Under the pieces are notes generated by a model. That model was not told where the DNA came from. It ran no database searches and worked only from the letters and a program-made list of their open reading frames with translations. The position numbers and the translations under genes are program-made. DNA of 64,000 nucleotides from Lytechinus variegatus (Eukaryota; Echinodermata; Echinoidea; Temnopleuroida; Toxopneustidae): contig NC_054740.1 of NCBI RefSeq assembly GCF_018143015.1, positions 56,064,083 to 56,128,082 on the forward strand, read 5' to 3'. Position 1 is the first letter of the stretch; each line of letters begins with the position of its first letter. Below are positions 1-9,528 of the stretch, in pieces.

Positions 1-225
1 TTCAATTTATTTCATTTTCAACAGAACAAAGTAAAGTAGTCGAAATGATTACAATGAACTTATACAGGCAATATAAATTAAGGCATGTGCAATAATGATA
101 TTTTTCTATAAGTAAAACAAAACAACAAAATTATCATAAACATTATAAAATAAAATTCTGAGAAAATGGAGGGATCCACTAAACAACAGGGCTTGCATTG
201 TGTGGACCCCTTTAAATAATTATTG
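1..225 (-). mobile_element. LINE 3' tail (3' UTR fragment)
   Basis: Read on the - strand, this starts with a hairpin of GGGGTCCACA and TAGTGGATCCC around CAAGCCCTG, runs about 170 bases without a reading frame, and ends in an A-rich TGAAATAAATTGAA tail at the window edge. The same hairpin wording and tail logic recur at 57955-58145 (+), so the two are copies of one 3' end. Short A-rich or microsatellite tails after a stem-loop are typical of non-LTR retrotransposons. No reverse transcriptase is attached. The assignment to LINE is inference. Confidence 0.5.
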
Positions 226-762
226 TAGAATTGCCAATGAAAACGGACACAATTTTGTTTATATCGAAACATTATCTTAAATGGTTCAAATTTTAGTTGA
301 AACATCATTCTTGATTTTTTGCAAAAGTTTAGATGTGTAAATAATACTTGATCGTCGTTGCTCGGAGCTGGAATGGGGTACTTGAGTCTCTCAAAGACAA
401 AGTGCCCCCCCGTAAAGGCACGTTTAGGCAGCTTTTTTTTTAAAAAATCTATTTTATAACCCTCTTATGTGGAAAGGGCGGAGACTTGAAATTTCATCAA
501 TTTTTTTTTAAATATATACAATTATCCTATCAACGTCTAATGAATAATGAAAAGCCCACTTCCAACTTTATCCCTATATGGGGGGGGGGAGTTCAAGAGA
601 GTATTCCATCGGTTGCTTTTCTCCCTCGCACGGGAGTTCTCACTGTCACAAATTGTGCTCCTTGCTTGCCCCGCCCCCCCCCCCCATCTAAAGGTGTTTC
701 GGCTTACCTGCCTGCACGCCTTAACACATTCTCTGTCACACTTTATAAACCCCGCATTCAAG
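226..762. other. No gene seen; G/C homopolymer tracts
   Basis: There are short open frames on both strands but none has a recognisable domain or splice context. Runs of G near 582-590 and of C near 674-685 and 405-411 are homopolymer tracts. Nothing else can be supported. Confidence 0.5.
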
Positions 763-1333
763 TTAAAGGTCAAGTCCAGATTTGATTTGAATCGATACAG
801 AAAAATCAAACAAATTAGTATAAATGACGCTGAAAATCTCATTAAGAAAACGGATGTAAAACAAGACAGTTATGATTGTGAAATTTCAAATTTTGCTTAT
901 TTTTCACCAAAACAGTTATGCATAATTCACTGATATGCAAATGATAGATTCGAGTCGATGATGTCCCTCACTCACTATTTCTTTTGTTTTTCATTGTGTG
1001 AATTTATCGGGGATCAACTTGACTTCACCATAATAACTGTTGAAATAATGGTGATTCCACATGTTCAGGGAGGAATAAAAGTTTGTTTCACATGGCAATG
1101 AGGAATAAATTAGATTTTTAGAAAAAAATATTTAATCAGTAGGTCTAATAAAACACAAAAGAAATTGTGAAAGGGTGACATTATCGGTCTGTTCTTTGCA
1201 TACCGACAAGGATGTGCATATACATGTTTTGTAAAATCAAACGAAAATTTAAAATGTCATACATAACCTTCTTATTTTACATCCGATTTTTAAGAAATCT
1301 TCGGTTTTATGTTTGTTGGATTTTTATCTTTAG
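763..1333 (+). mobile_element. TTAA-ended palindromic MITE, family A, right end lost
   Basis: It opens with TTAAAGGTCAAGTCCA, the same end as the copies at 18245-18855 and 23650-24262. It carries the family's inner words (GACGCTGAAAATCTCATTAAG near 828 and, inverted, CATCCGATTTTTAAGAAAT near 1281). The right inverted end stops at about 1333, before the expected terminal GGACTTGTCCTTTAA, so this copy is truncated. No coding capacity is visible. Confidence 0.75.
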
Positions 1334-1439
1334 GCCTACCGAGGCGCCCCTCCCCTCAAGTATTTAAGTCAGATATAGATGGGCGTTGTGGCGCCTGTAA
1401 TCTGTAATCCAAGTAGTGGGTCAGGGGAAGTTACAAATT

Positions 1440-1897
1440 GATGCAGAGCCACCGTAGCGTACCTACGGGCATAGGCGGCGGAAGCGGGGGGGGGGCGTCA
1501 AGTCTCCCCCCTAATTTTTTTTTTTGGATAACCTTTGTTTTTTTGTTTTTTTTTTTGCTTGTCAATTTCTTTCCTGCGTCCCCCCTAAATTCACGTGGAC
1601 CCCCCTGAAAAGTATGTTGCCCCCCAAAAAAATTTAGGTTGATGACCTTTCTTTTTTTTTTTTTTTTTTTTTGCTTGTCAAAAATTTTTGGAGGTGCTTG
1701 TCCAATTTTTTACCTGTGTCCATCCCAAAATTTCAGGTGGACACCCCCTAAATTTTTCGGCTTCCGCCGCCAATGCCTACGGGGGGGCCGGGGGGTGAGG
1801 CTGCCCCCTGATGAGTCACAACCCATGCAAAGGACGTATCCCTGCCCCCCTGACGAGCTTGAAGACCTTTTTTTTTTTTTGCTTGTCAAATCAGAGG
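1440..1897 (+). mobile_element. Older repeat fragment split by a hAT-like insertion
   Basis: The flanks of the 1470-1775 insertion read GTAGCGTACCTACGGG, then GGCTGCCCCCTGATGAGTC and ACAACCCATGCAAAGGACG. The same wording occurs at 27460-27605 without the insertion. It is therefore a dispersed repeat that was hit by the hAT-like element and is abutted by the family G element at 1898. Its own class is unknown. Confidence 0.55.
1470..1775 (+). mobile_element. Non-autonomous hAT-like element, GGCGGCGGAAGC family, copy 1
   Basis: The terminal inverted repeats are CATAGGCGGCGGAAGC and GCTTCCGCCGCCAATG, with one mismatch. The element is flanked by a perfect 8-bp duplication, CCTACGGG, at 1462-1469 and 1776-1783. 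An 8-bp target duplication is the hallmark of the hAT superfamily. The 306-bp interior is low-complexity (T tracts, CCCCCTAAATTT words) and has no transposase. A second copy lies at 58595-58914 with a different 8-bp duplication. Confidence 0.85.
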
Positions 1898-2428
1898 CCG
1901 GGGGGCCACTTCCATTCACGAGTGGATACCATGCGCGACCATGGGGTCTCGAAAAGCACCCTAAACACGTTATTTCCATATTCTGAAAATGTACCCCTTA
2001 ACAAGTATTGGCTTGTGAAACCCTACCCTTAACAAGTATTGGAAACAAAACGATACTCCTAGCGAATATTCCCTGAAATGAACCCCTAAACAAGTACAGG
2101 AATATTTTATTGTTACTGGTCCTTCGGTCGTTGGCTTTACCTTATTTGGTTAGTATGACTTCACCTTCTACACCTCGCGCAAATCGGACTCTAAACACGA
2201 AGTGTTGGGGCAAAAAGGACATCCTTTATAAAACATTTTAATGAATTCGACCCTAAACACGTTATTTTCCTAGCGAAATAGATACCCTTTTTTCATTATT
2301 TTTGTGTTTTTGACACCCTTATCACGTTACGTACGTAACGTGCCCTATCGTGAAAAGGACATCCTTTCTACGTGTTTTTTTGGTCGCGCATGGTATCCAG
2401 TCGTCAATGTTAGTGCCCCCCCCCCGGG
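1898..2428 (-). mobile_element. hAT-like palindromic MITE, family G, copy 1
   Basis: The ends are CCGGGGGGCCACTTCC and the inverted GGGGGGCACTAACATTG. Next to the ends sits the family word GAGTGGATACCATGCGCGAC, and a central CACGTTACGTACGTAACGTG palindrome lies near 2323. The flanking octamers are ATCAGAGG and TGCAGAGG, 6 of 8 matching. It is inverted relative to the copies at 4378 and 16842. At 531 bp with no coding frame, it is a non-autonomous element. Confidence 0.75.
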
Positions 2429-2775
2429 TGCAGAGGTTTGAGGTTCGAGCCCTGTCACGTCTTTCGGATGGTGACGTTAACGTTAGAGGTCGTCCAGACG
2501 TAAATAATCATATTCAATTGATACACGTCTGACCAAGGAGCTTCCAAGCTCCTTGGTCTGACAAAACTGAAAATACACACACAGTATTGCCGCATTATTG
2601 TAAGATGCGAAAATGCCGCCCCCCTAAATGTGTTGTTTCTGTTTGGGGCGCGGCCTGAGAAAGAGAGGGAGAGAGGAAATCCCTATTTGGGAAATCCCCT
2701 AGTGGCTGTCCGATCCGACCCATCCCTTTGTACGATCAATGAATCCGCACCAGCGCAGCGGCCCTGGCTCCGGCG
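2429..2775. other. 5' flank of the galactosyltransferase gene; short perfect hairpin
   Basis: A 13-bp perfect stem (GACCAAGGAGCTT / AAGCTCCTTGGTC, 2-nt loop) lies at 2531-2558. The stretch becomes GC-rich from about 2700, next to exon 1 of the gene, which fits a promoter or 5' UTR. No TATA box could be placed with confidence. Confidence 0.4.
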
Positions 2776-2841
2776 GTGAGCCAGCCAGCGCGCGATAGTC
2801 CGACCGGCCGCATACCGTTTCGAAATGTAAGGTCGGTCGGA

Positions 2842-3066
2842 ATGACTGTTATTACTTTGAAGACACGGGTGATCATCAAAGCCTTATTTTCACTGTTCAC
2901 TGTCTACCTGATATACAGAATAATCTACGAATTCTGCATTTGGGGACGTTTTGGCAGTGACTTTCTTTCAAATATTGTGATTTCCTCCCATGAAATCAAA
3001 AAGGATCGGTTCGAATTCTTGAGCAACAGCAAAGGCGCAGACTGGCCACAACACGTGAAATCTATT
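2842..3066 (+). CDS. Beta-1,3-galactosyltransferase (GT31), exon 1: cytosolic tail, anchor and stem
   Basis: This encodes the N-terminal 75 residues of a type II Golgi membrane enzyme. A short basic tail (MTVITLKTR) is followed by a hydrophobic signal-anchor, about residues 10-31 (VIIKALF to YEFCIW), and a polar stem. The exon ends in phase 0 after HVKSI, at a good donor (ATT|GTAAGT, 3067). An in-frame ATG at 2776 would add 22 residues; ATG 2842 is preferred because it puts the anchor next to a short basic tail, as is usual for GT31 enzymes. The partner exon is 6537-7406. The join is inferred from matching phase and family layout, not from a transcript. Confidence 0.8.
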
Positions 3067-3173
3067 GTAAGTGAATTTCATAGTGGGTATGTGCCTAGGT
3101 TATAGTACGGGACAAGTAACTGTTACATTTCCCTTCACCCTTATTCAGCTGCTCAACTTGCCTCAAGCCTCAA

Positions 3174-3304
3174 GGGGCCCGTTGCATAAAACTTTTTACC
3201 TGAATAAACTCAGGTTGTTTTTACCGGAGTTTTTGCCCTGTGTTAAAGTCAATGGCAGAAATCAGACTAACCTAAGCTTAGTTTTCAGTTTTTACAACAG
3301 GCCC
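3174..3304 (+). mobile_element. Short palindromic MITE, GGGCCCGTTGCA family D
   Basis: It begins GGGGCCCGTTGCATAAAAC, has CTCAGGTTGTTTTTACCGGA inside, and ends near ACAACAGGCCC. A fuller copy at 34738-34895 retains the inverted end AAAAAGTTTTACGCAACAGG. About 130-160 bp with no frame; it relies on another element for transposition. Confidence 0.65.
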
Positions 3305-3537
3305 AAGGTCGTATTCCCTCACAATCTGAATTGAATCAGCAAAATGTTGCTTGATGATGACACATCCATGCTAAATTTAGAAAGAGTTGTGCACGTTGGA
3401 TTAATAGGCACCCCAAAACCTTCAGCATTTTCTCTATCAAAGGCACTACAATGAAGTGTGTGTGAGGAAATGACTCGTTAAGTTATTGCTGTATTGCCTA
3501 TTGGAGCTGTTTTGTTACAATTTAAATGTTTCCATCA

Positions 3538-4152
3538 TTAAAGGGGAATCCAGCCTTGGCCATAAAATGTTGTGTTGGGAAGGAGAAAAATAAATTAAAC
3601 AGAATGGTGAAAGTTTGAAAGAAATTGGACAAGCAATAAGAAAGTTATAGCTGCTTTAAAATTGAGATCACTAATACTATGTAGATTTCAAATTGGCAAC
3701 TGGGTAAGTAAATTATGACAAGGGGCAAGGACAACTTTCCCATAGGCCATGTACTTTATTATCAGGGATTTGTGGTTTTCTCCTAAATTTATGGTTTTCT
3801 CCTAAGTACCCATTCCCCTGGGGCAGTAATCTAAATATAACCCATGTAGTATATTGTTTTATGTCCTCATGAAAGAAAATATAATTTGAAATAAAACTTT
3901 TGGAGAAAATGACATTTTAGCCATAATATGTATTGGAGTACATGGAAGAGTAGTCCTTGCCTTACATCACTATGACATCCCATATGCGGCCAATTTGAAA
4001 TCTCCATGGGTATTACCAATATTTACAACTTTTCAAAATTCATATCTTTCTTGTTGTTTGTCCAATATTGTTCAAACTTTCAGCTATCAACGTGTCTTAT
4101 TTTTCTTTTCCTAATAAAAACAAGTTTTTATTTGGGTTGGATTCCCCTTTAA
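3538..4152. mobile_element. TTAA-ended palindromic MITE, family B
   Basis: The ends are TTAAAGGGGAATCCAGCC and the inverted GGTTGGATTCCCCTTTAA. Inner inverted words include AAGTTTGAAAGAAATTGGAC near 3610 and GTCCAATATTGTTCAAACTT near 4060. TTAA at both tips fits a TTAA target duplication, as in piggyBac, but superfamily is inference. At 615 bp it is non-coding and lies in the GT31 intron. Confidence 0.75.
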
Positions 4153-4377
4153 GCTGCAATTCAATTGAGAAGGGGATTGAAGTTATTCAAGTAGATGAGT
4201 GTTCACTAATAAGCAATAATCCTTGTTATTGGTGTATTTTATTATATCCTTAATTCAAATACTATCATGACAGTTTATCAACAACTACAAGGCTGCATCG
4301 CATTAATGTCGCAAGCTCAGAGGCCTTCGTATAAAAATAAAAACAATTTAATGATTTTAATACCGGGGGAAGGAGAC

Positions 4378-4907
4378 CCAGGGGGGGGGCACTTACATTG
4401 ATGAGTGGATACCATGCACGACTAAAAACACACGTAAAATGTCTTTTTCAAGATAGGGCACGTTACATACGTAACATGAAAAGGGTGTCAAAAACACAAA
4501 AATAATGAAAAAAGGGTATCTATTTGACTATTTTGCTAGGAAAGCTACATGTTTAGGGTCAAATTTGCGGGGATGATAAAACATAATTAAAATGATAAAG
4601 GATGTCCTTTTCCCCCCAACACTATGTGTTTAGAGTCCAATTTGCATGAGGTGTAGAAGGTGGGGCCGTATACTAAACCAAAGGGTATGTAAGGGTAAAA
4701 CCAATGACCGACGGACCCGTGAAATAAAATATCGCTGTACTTGTTTAGGGGTTCATTTCAGGGAATACTTGCCAAGAGTATCGTTTTATTTCCAATACTT
4801 GTTAAGGGGTGCATTTTCAGAATATGGAAATTACGTGTTTAGGGTCCTTTTCAAGACCCGCATGGTCGGGCATGGTATACACTCATCAATGGAAGTGGCC
4901 CCCCGGG
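4378..4907 (+). mobile_element. hAT-like palindromic MITE, family G, copy 2
   Basis: The left end is CCAGGGGGGGGGCACTTAC, followed by GAGTGGATACCATGCACGAC. The right end is the inverted GGAAGTGGCCCCCCGGG. The flanking octamers are AAGGAGAC and AAGGGGAG (6 of 8). The interior carries a decayed version of the family's CACGTTACGTACGTAACGTG palindrome near 4459. 530 bp, no coding frame. Confidence 0.75.
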
Positions 4908-5220
4908 AAGGGGAGGCAAGTTGAAACACCGTGTTCGTCCACAATTCTTGTTAAAACCTGGTTTTCATGATGATATAGACGTGACTTGTGTCTTTTTTTT
5001 TAAACTTCAGGCACATATCCAGCATCAGATCCTACAAAGTATTTCATGGGCCCAATGTCTGGGGACAATTGTGACTATATCATGCTTGTTCATGGGCCCA
5101 TACATTTCTTTGTCATTGCTGATGATGGATACGCTAGTGTTCTTATTGTGCCATTTTATTTATAAGTTTTGTCATTCTGGTGATTGAAATTTAGCTTAGG
5201 ATGGATATTTTGTCATTTTC

Positions 5221-5724
5221 TTAAAGGGGAAGTTCACCCTGACAGAAAGTTTGTTGTTAAAATAGCATAAAAATAATAAAATATATTGCCGAAGGTTTGA
5301 GAAAAATTCATCAAAGAATTAAAAAGTTATTAGAATTTCATTTATTTGATTTGTGACGTCATATGCGAGCAGTATTCCTACATAACGAATGGTAAAAAAT
5401 TAATTAGATCTCATTTTCTCAGAAAATTGAAAATGGTTTTTACTGTACGTTTTGTTTATCAATGTACAAGTCATTTCACACCTGATTATGAATAGAAAAC
5501 AAAATGAAGTCATCAGGAACCATACAAAATTTGAAATTCATGCATTTTATATTACGTGACATATGGGGCAGCTGCTCGTTTATGACGTCACAAATCCAAA
5601 ACTTTGAATTCTAATAACTTTCTTAATCTTTAACGGATTTTCCCCAAACCTTCGGCAATATTTTTTATTATTTTTTCTGCTATTTTTACCACAAACTTTT
5701 CTTCAGGGTGAACTTTCCCTTTAA
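5221..5724. mobile_element. TTAA-ended palindromic MITE, family C, with two CRE-like octamers
   Basis: The ends are TTAAAGGGGAAGTTCACC and GGTGAACTTTCCCTTTAA. The arms can be followed for about 190 bp each (GCCGAAGGTTTGAG near 5287, CCAAACCTTCGGC near 5644). Each arm carries TGACGTCA (5354-5361 and 5583-5590), the canonical CREB/ATF octamer. No coding frame. Binding is untested. Confidence 0.8.
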
Positions 5725-6367
5725 GATCTTGTTTATTTCTTTGACTAGGGTTTTCTTCTCCAACTGTTTTCTGTTCAGTCTTGACTTGAGTTCATTTGTA
5801 TTTATTTCCAGCACTGCCCTTGTAGCCTGATCTTGGGTTATATGGCCTGTATTCTGAAGTGGGGTTTAATTTAAACTCAGGTTTAAAGTTGTGGTTTAAG
5901 TATGGATAGCCAATTGTTAAATAAATCACTGACAGAAAAGATATCATAATTCAGGTTATTTGGCTCTCAAATCATCCCAAATCATTTATAATTGTCTAGG
6001 AAGTATTAATAGATAATTGTCTTCACCATCGATGAATCAGGAAAGAGCACAGTAAACATAAGAAACATACAACTTAATAAAAATTTTGACACTTTTGGCT
6101 TCCCATAATTTTAGCACAGAGTTAGACCATGGTATAAGTTAAACCTGACTTTAGAATACGGGCCTATGAGTTTAATGATATTCAGTTGCCGTTCATTCAT
6201 GATTCATTCCACTCTGGATTCCTTTTCTCTCATTCTCTTTGGTCATCTTCATTCCTTTCCTTGTCAGGTGTTCCACTTATTCACCTCACCTGACTCCTTA
6301 ATTTTCTATTCCCATGATATCATATAATCACCCAAGCTTGTTTAGTGCCTTCACTTTCTTATTCGTG

Positions 6368-6470
6368 CAGCATCATGGCCCAGTGGATTAGTCTCCAGAC
6401 TTTGAAACAGAGGGTTATGGGTTCAAATCCCATCCATGGCGTAATTTCCTTCAGTACTTTGCCCTTCAAG
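6368..6470 (+). mobile_element. tRNA-derived SINE head fragment
   Basis: An A-box-like TGGCCCAGTGGATTAG and a B-box-like GGGTTCAAATCCCATCC are about 45 bases apart, followed by CATGGCGTAATTTCCTTCAG. The same head and post-head wording occurs at 57671-57938 and, inverted, at 51040-51304. The cloverleaf is incomplete and the copy ends soon after the head, so it is a SINE remnant rather than a tRNA gene. Confidence 0.7.
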
Positions 6471-6536
6471 AATGTTTAATCTTTAATTGTTACATCACTG
6501 TTTTAACTGTTTTGTATGTTTCCTTACTCTTAATAG

Positions 6537-7406
6537 TATGACGGGAATTCCCCTGCTATCAATCCTCACCCATACAAGTTCATCATCAACGAACCAAACA
6601 AGTGTCGGAATGAAGACGATGGTATTAAGGAGGTGTTCCTGCTCGTGCTCGTCACATCCATCCACAAGAATGCTGCGCTCCGTAGAACAGATAGAGAGAC
6701 GTGGGCCAGTCAGAGTGAGATCGAAGGGAAAGGCATCATCACCTTGTTTCTTCTTGCCAACCCTTCCAAAGGCGGAACACACAACCAAGTCTCCGTGGAA
6801 AAGGAGAGTGCACTCCACCACGACATCGTCATGGGGGATTTCCAAGACTCGTACAAGAACCTTACGTTGAAGACCATCATGGGTATGAAGTGGGTCTCGC
6901 AGTTCTGCCCGCACGCGAGGTACGTGCTGAAAACGGACGATGACATGATCGTCATGTATGAAAATCTGGTGAGGTACCTCTCTTCTCCTGCGGTCCCACC
7001 CAAAAACTTTGTGAGCTGCATCGTCGTACGTGCCGAACCTGTAAGAAATAAAATAAGCAAGTGGTATGTTCCGGAAAACATATATCCACAAGCATGGTAT
7101 CCTCCCTTCTGCTCTGGGTCAGGTTACGTCATGTCGGGTGATGTCGCGAGTAATGTGTATGAAGTATCTACTCATACTCCATATTTGTATCTAGAGGATG
7201 TGTTCATGGGATTCTGCTTATTCCAGCTCGGAGTATATCCAATGGCCAGCTCACAGTTTCACAACAATCGAGTTGACTACTCTACCTGCGTGTACAAAAG
7301 ACTCTTTACGACCCACTACAGTAAGGCTACGATAGCGGTTAGAGAAAATCTGTGGAGGCAAGTGATGAAAGATAAACAATCTCCCTGTTACCTCTATTTC
7401 CTATAG
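6537..7406 (+). CDS. Beta-1,3-galactosyltransferase (GT31), exon 2: catalytic domain
   Basis: This is the lumenal catalytic domain and stop, completing a 364-residue protein (386 from ATG 2776), the usual size for the family. It would transfer galactose (or GlcNAc/GalNAc) from a UDP-sugar in beta-1,3 linkage to a glycan acceptor in the Golgi. In order: HPYKFIINEPNKC (about 86-98), the acceptor-loop motif RRTDRETW (124-131), an LFLL strand, a family-typical sequon in DSYKNLTLKT (N183), the metal-binding DxD as TDDDM (D209-D211), YPPFCSGSGYVMS (about 262-274) and the catalytic-loop EDVFMG (295-300). This ordering follows vertebrate B3GALT1 closely. Acceptor specificity cannot be read from sequence. 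A 198-residue antisense frame here is a shadow. Confidence 0.92.
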   Translation, partial: YDGNSPAINPHPYKFIINEPNKCRNEDDGIKEVFLLVLVTSIHKNAALRRTDRETWASQSEIEGKGIITLFLLANPSKGGTHNQVSVEKESALHHDIVMGDFQDSYKNLTLKTIMGMKWVSQFCPHARYVLKTDDDMIVMYENLVRYLSSPAVPPKNFVSCIVVRAEPVRNKISKWYVPENIYPQAWYPPFCSGSGYVMSGDVASNVYEVSTHTPYLYLEDVFMGFCLFQLGVYPMASSQFHNNRVDYSTCVYKRLFTTHYSKATIAVRENLWRQVMKDKQSPCYLYFL

Positions 7407-7526
7407 TTTATAGTACCCACTGTTCAAGTATTTTAGAACTATTTTTACAAACAAATATTTGAATGGGAATTTTTATGAAACACTTAGTCTCTCTAACATA
7501 ACTCAAGAATTCATAGCTTTTTTTGT
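7407..7526 (+). other. 3' flank of the galactosyltransferase gene
   Basis: AT-rich sequence after the stop codon, presumably 3' UTR. No unambiguous AATAAA signal lies before the SINE at 7527. Confidence 0.4.
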
Positions 7527-7862
7527 CAAAGCGTCTTGATGTAGTGATTCAGAATCTCACCCTGTAATCAGACGGTTGTGTGTTCGAATCTCATTTTGGC
7601 CTAGCGTCCTTTGGCAAGGCGTCAATGCACACTTTTCCACTCTCCACCCAAGTGGTAGCGGTACCCATGTGAAAGTTTTTGTAGTATGCCAGGCAATTGA
7701 GTCTTGGAATTCTATTTTGAAAGCTCCCCAGGGAGTGGAGAAAGTTCATACAGTATTTGAGTGCATGCAAGGATCCAATGACCAAGGTAATAAAAATTAC
7801 AATGTAAAGCACTTAGAAACATCAAATATTAAGTGCTATATAAATGTAACGATCGTATAATA
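7527..7862 (+). mobile_element. tRNA-derived SINE, second family
   Basis: The head is degenerate: an A-box-like GATGTAGTGATTCAGAATC, then a B box in GTGTTCGAATCTC (about 7577-7589). The body contains TTTTGGCCTAGCGTCC and the tail reads AAAGCACTTAGAAAC, then ATTAAGTGCTATATAAATG, a repeated-word tail common in SINEs. About 335 bp, no protein. Its body differs from the 57671 family, so at least two SINE families are present. Confidence 0.65.
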
Positions 7863-7933
7863 AATGTCATGATTGATTACCTTGACCGTCAATCGTATGA
7901 TTAGTCACTATGCTTAGTGGTACGGGTCAAGTT

Positions 7934-8100
7934 GGTGTTTCATAAAACTTTTGGTAAGTTATAAATGACTGGTTGGTGATCTTTTCTTGAGGTAAATTAT
8001 GTGCACCAAATTGGTGTGGATTTAGCTCTTTAAGAAAAAAAATCACTAGTCATTCGTAAAGTTGCTCGTAACTTAAAAGCAACTTTGTGAAACACTCACC
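7934..8100. mobile_element. Short palindromic MITE with GTTTCATAAAAC ends
   Basis: The left end is GGTGTTTCATAAAACTTTTG and the right end CAACTTTGTGAAACACTCACC, inverted repeats with mismatches. Inner arms are AAATGACTGGTTGGTGA and ATCACTAGTCATTCGT. About 167 bp and non-coding. It shares the fold of the GTTGCA / GTTTCATAAA palindromes elsewhere in the window. Confidence 0.6.
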
Positions 8101-9520
8101 TGGATTAGTTACTTTTCAAGTCTTTCAAAGAGTATGCTCGATCTTGACTGGTCATTGCCATTTTGTGATCAATCACAGAACTTGAGGCACCTCTGTGAAA
8201 GTCCAAACTGCAATTCAGGAAGGATCCCGCAAGGCATCTTTTCCTGTGTATTCCTCTCATTCCATCACACACGAAGCAATGGGGAATGCAGCAAAGCCTT
8301 TATGAAATGTGAAATTTGAATTTTAAAGAAAAAATATCTTTGGTAAAAGGGGACTGCAAAATATTAGAAAAGATTAGCTGCAAAATGGGTGTATAATTAC
8401 TCTATATAGATGAATGCATGTTAACATCAGTAACATGTACTATCCAAGGGCTACGATATACTGACAACTATTTTAATTAGAGTACATTTGGGCACAATGA
8501 ATAATAATAATAGAAATAAAAAAAGAAAGACAAAAACAAACATATTTACATGTACATAGACATCTTTATATGCACACGAAATGAAACTATTATAATAGAG
8601 AATCTTTAGTCATTTTCATTAAATTCTTGCATGATATTCTTCATTGATTTTTGAAAGGAATTAACAAAATGTGATTGACATTTTCTCTTGATCTGCATGC
8701 ACTCTTTGAAATAATAGACTTTTATTGTCCTTGTGAATTCCAGCTCTAAGACATGGCTTGCTTACGATCACAAATATTTGTATCAGGGGCAGATCCATGT
8801 TTTTCCAAAAGAAGGGGGGTGACATATTTTCCCTAGAAAAAATTGAACAAGCATCGCTTTCTAAAGGGGGGCACACTTGTGTTAGATATTGAGAATGATC
8901 CAATATGTGTGGATTGTAATCAATAAATTTTTACATTACAAATTTTGATTATGCCTCTCAAGGGGGGGGGGGTGTACAGGCCAGATGTGCCCTCCCCCCC
9001 TTGGGATCCTCCAGTGATTTGTATGATGAGTTGATATGACTCCTTTTTGTACAAATTCAGGAGATCCTTGATACTAGTATAAAGCAATGGCATAGATTCT
9101 AGAGGCATTCTTACAGTGGTTGTATGAATGACATTTTTATTCGCAAGATCATTTTAGGATCTTGAGGAATGAGGTGGGGTTTTTTTTGTTTGACAACTGT
9201 GGACTCTTGAGTTCTAATCCATGGTTTCAAAATGTTGTTGTCTGTGTTTTTTTTTTTCACTCTTTCTCTTATAAGTCCTGAAATAGACCTGTGCCTGTGA
9301 ATTTTAAATTCCAAGATATACATGTAGGATTTATACTTTTGTTGACTTTGAAAGATATGATTAAGCTTGAGTGCCAGAGTGTCAGATCTCTATGTATTCC
9401 AATTGTACTACTACAGGTATGAGCATTCTTTACTACCAATTCTATTGTGAAAATTCGACTTGAAGTGCACCTAATCACTTTTATAAGAACATTGTAGTTT
9501 GTCCTTGTGATTGAAAGTTT
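8101..9520. other. No gene seen
   Basis: AT-rich unique-looking sequence. Short frames on both strands have no domain, splice context or composition shift. A GGGGGG tract near 8961 and the AGAAGGGGGG words near 8810 may be scraps of the hAT-like elements described elsewhere, but no ends could be paired. Confidence 0.5.
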
Positions 9521-9528
9521 AGCAAGGG

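Larger units (their letters stand above)
3067..6536 (+). other. Intron of the galactosyltransferase gene
   Basis: The donor GTAAGT is at 3067 and the acceptor TCTTAATAG ends at 6536. The 3.5 kb holds a GGGCCCGTTGCA palindrome (3174-3304), TTAA-ended palindromes (3538-4152 and 5221-5724), a family G hAT-like element (4378-4907) and a SINE fragment (6368-6470). An acceptor-like TTTTTTTTTAAACTTCAG precedes an open stretch at 5011, but its phase does not fit the flanking exons without disrupting the known family layout. From 5725 to 6367 nothing is recognised. Confidence 0.7.

Noticed and set aside
486-933. Overlapping frames of 99-128 residues near the left edge
   Set aside because: They run through G and C homopolymers and into a palindromic MITE, without domain or splice support.
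6495-7091. 198-residue frame on the - strand
   Set aside because: It is the antisense shadow of the GT31 catalytic exon, which has clear family motifs on the + strand.
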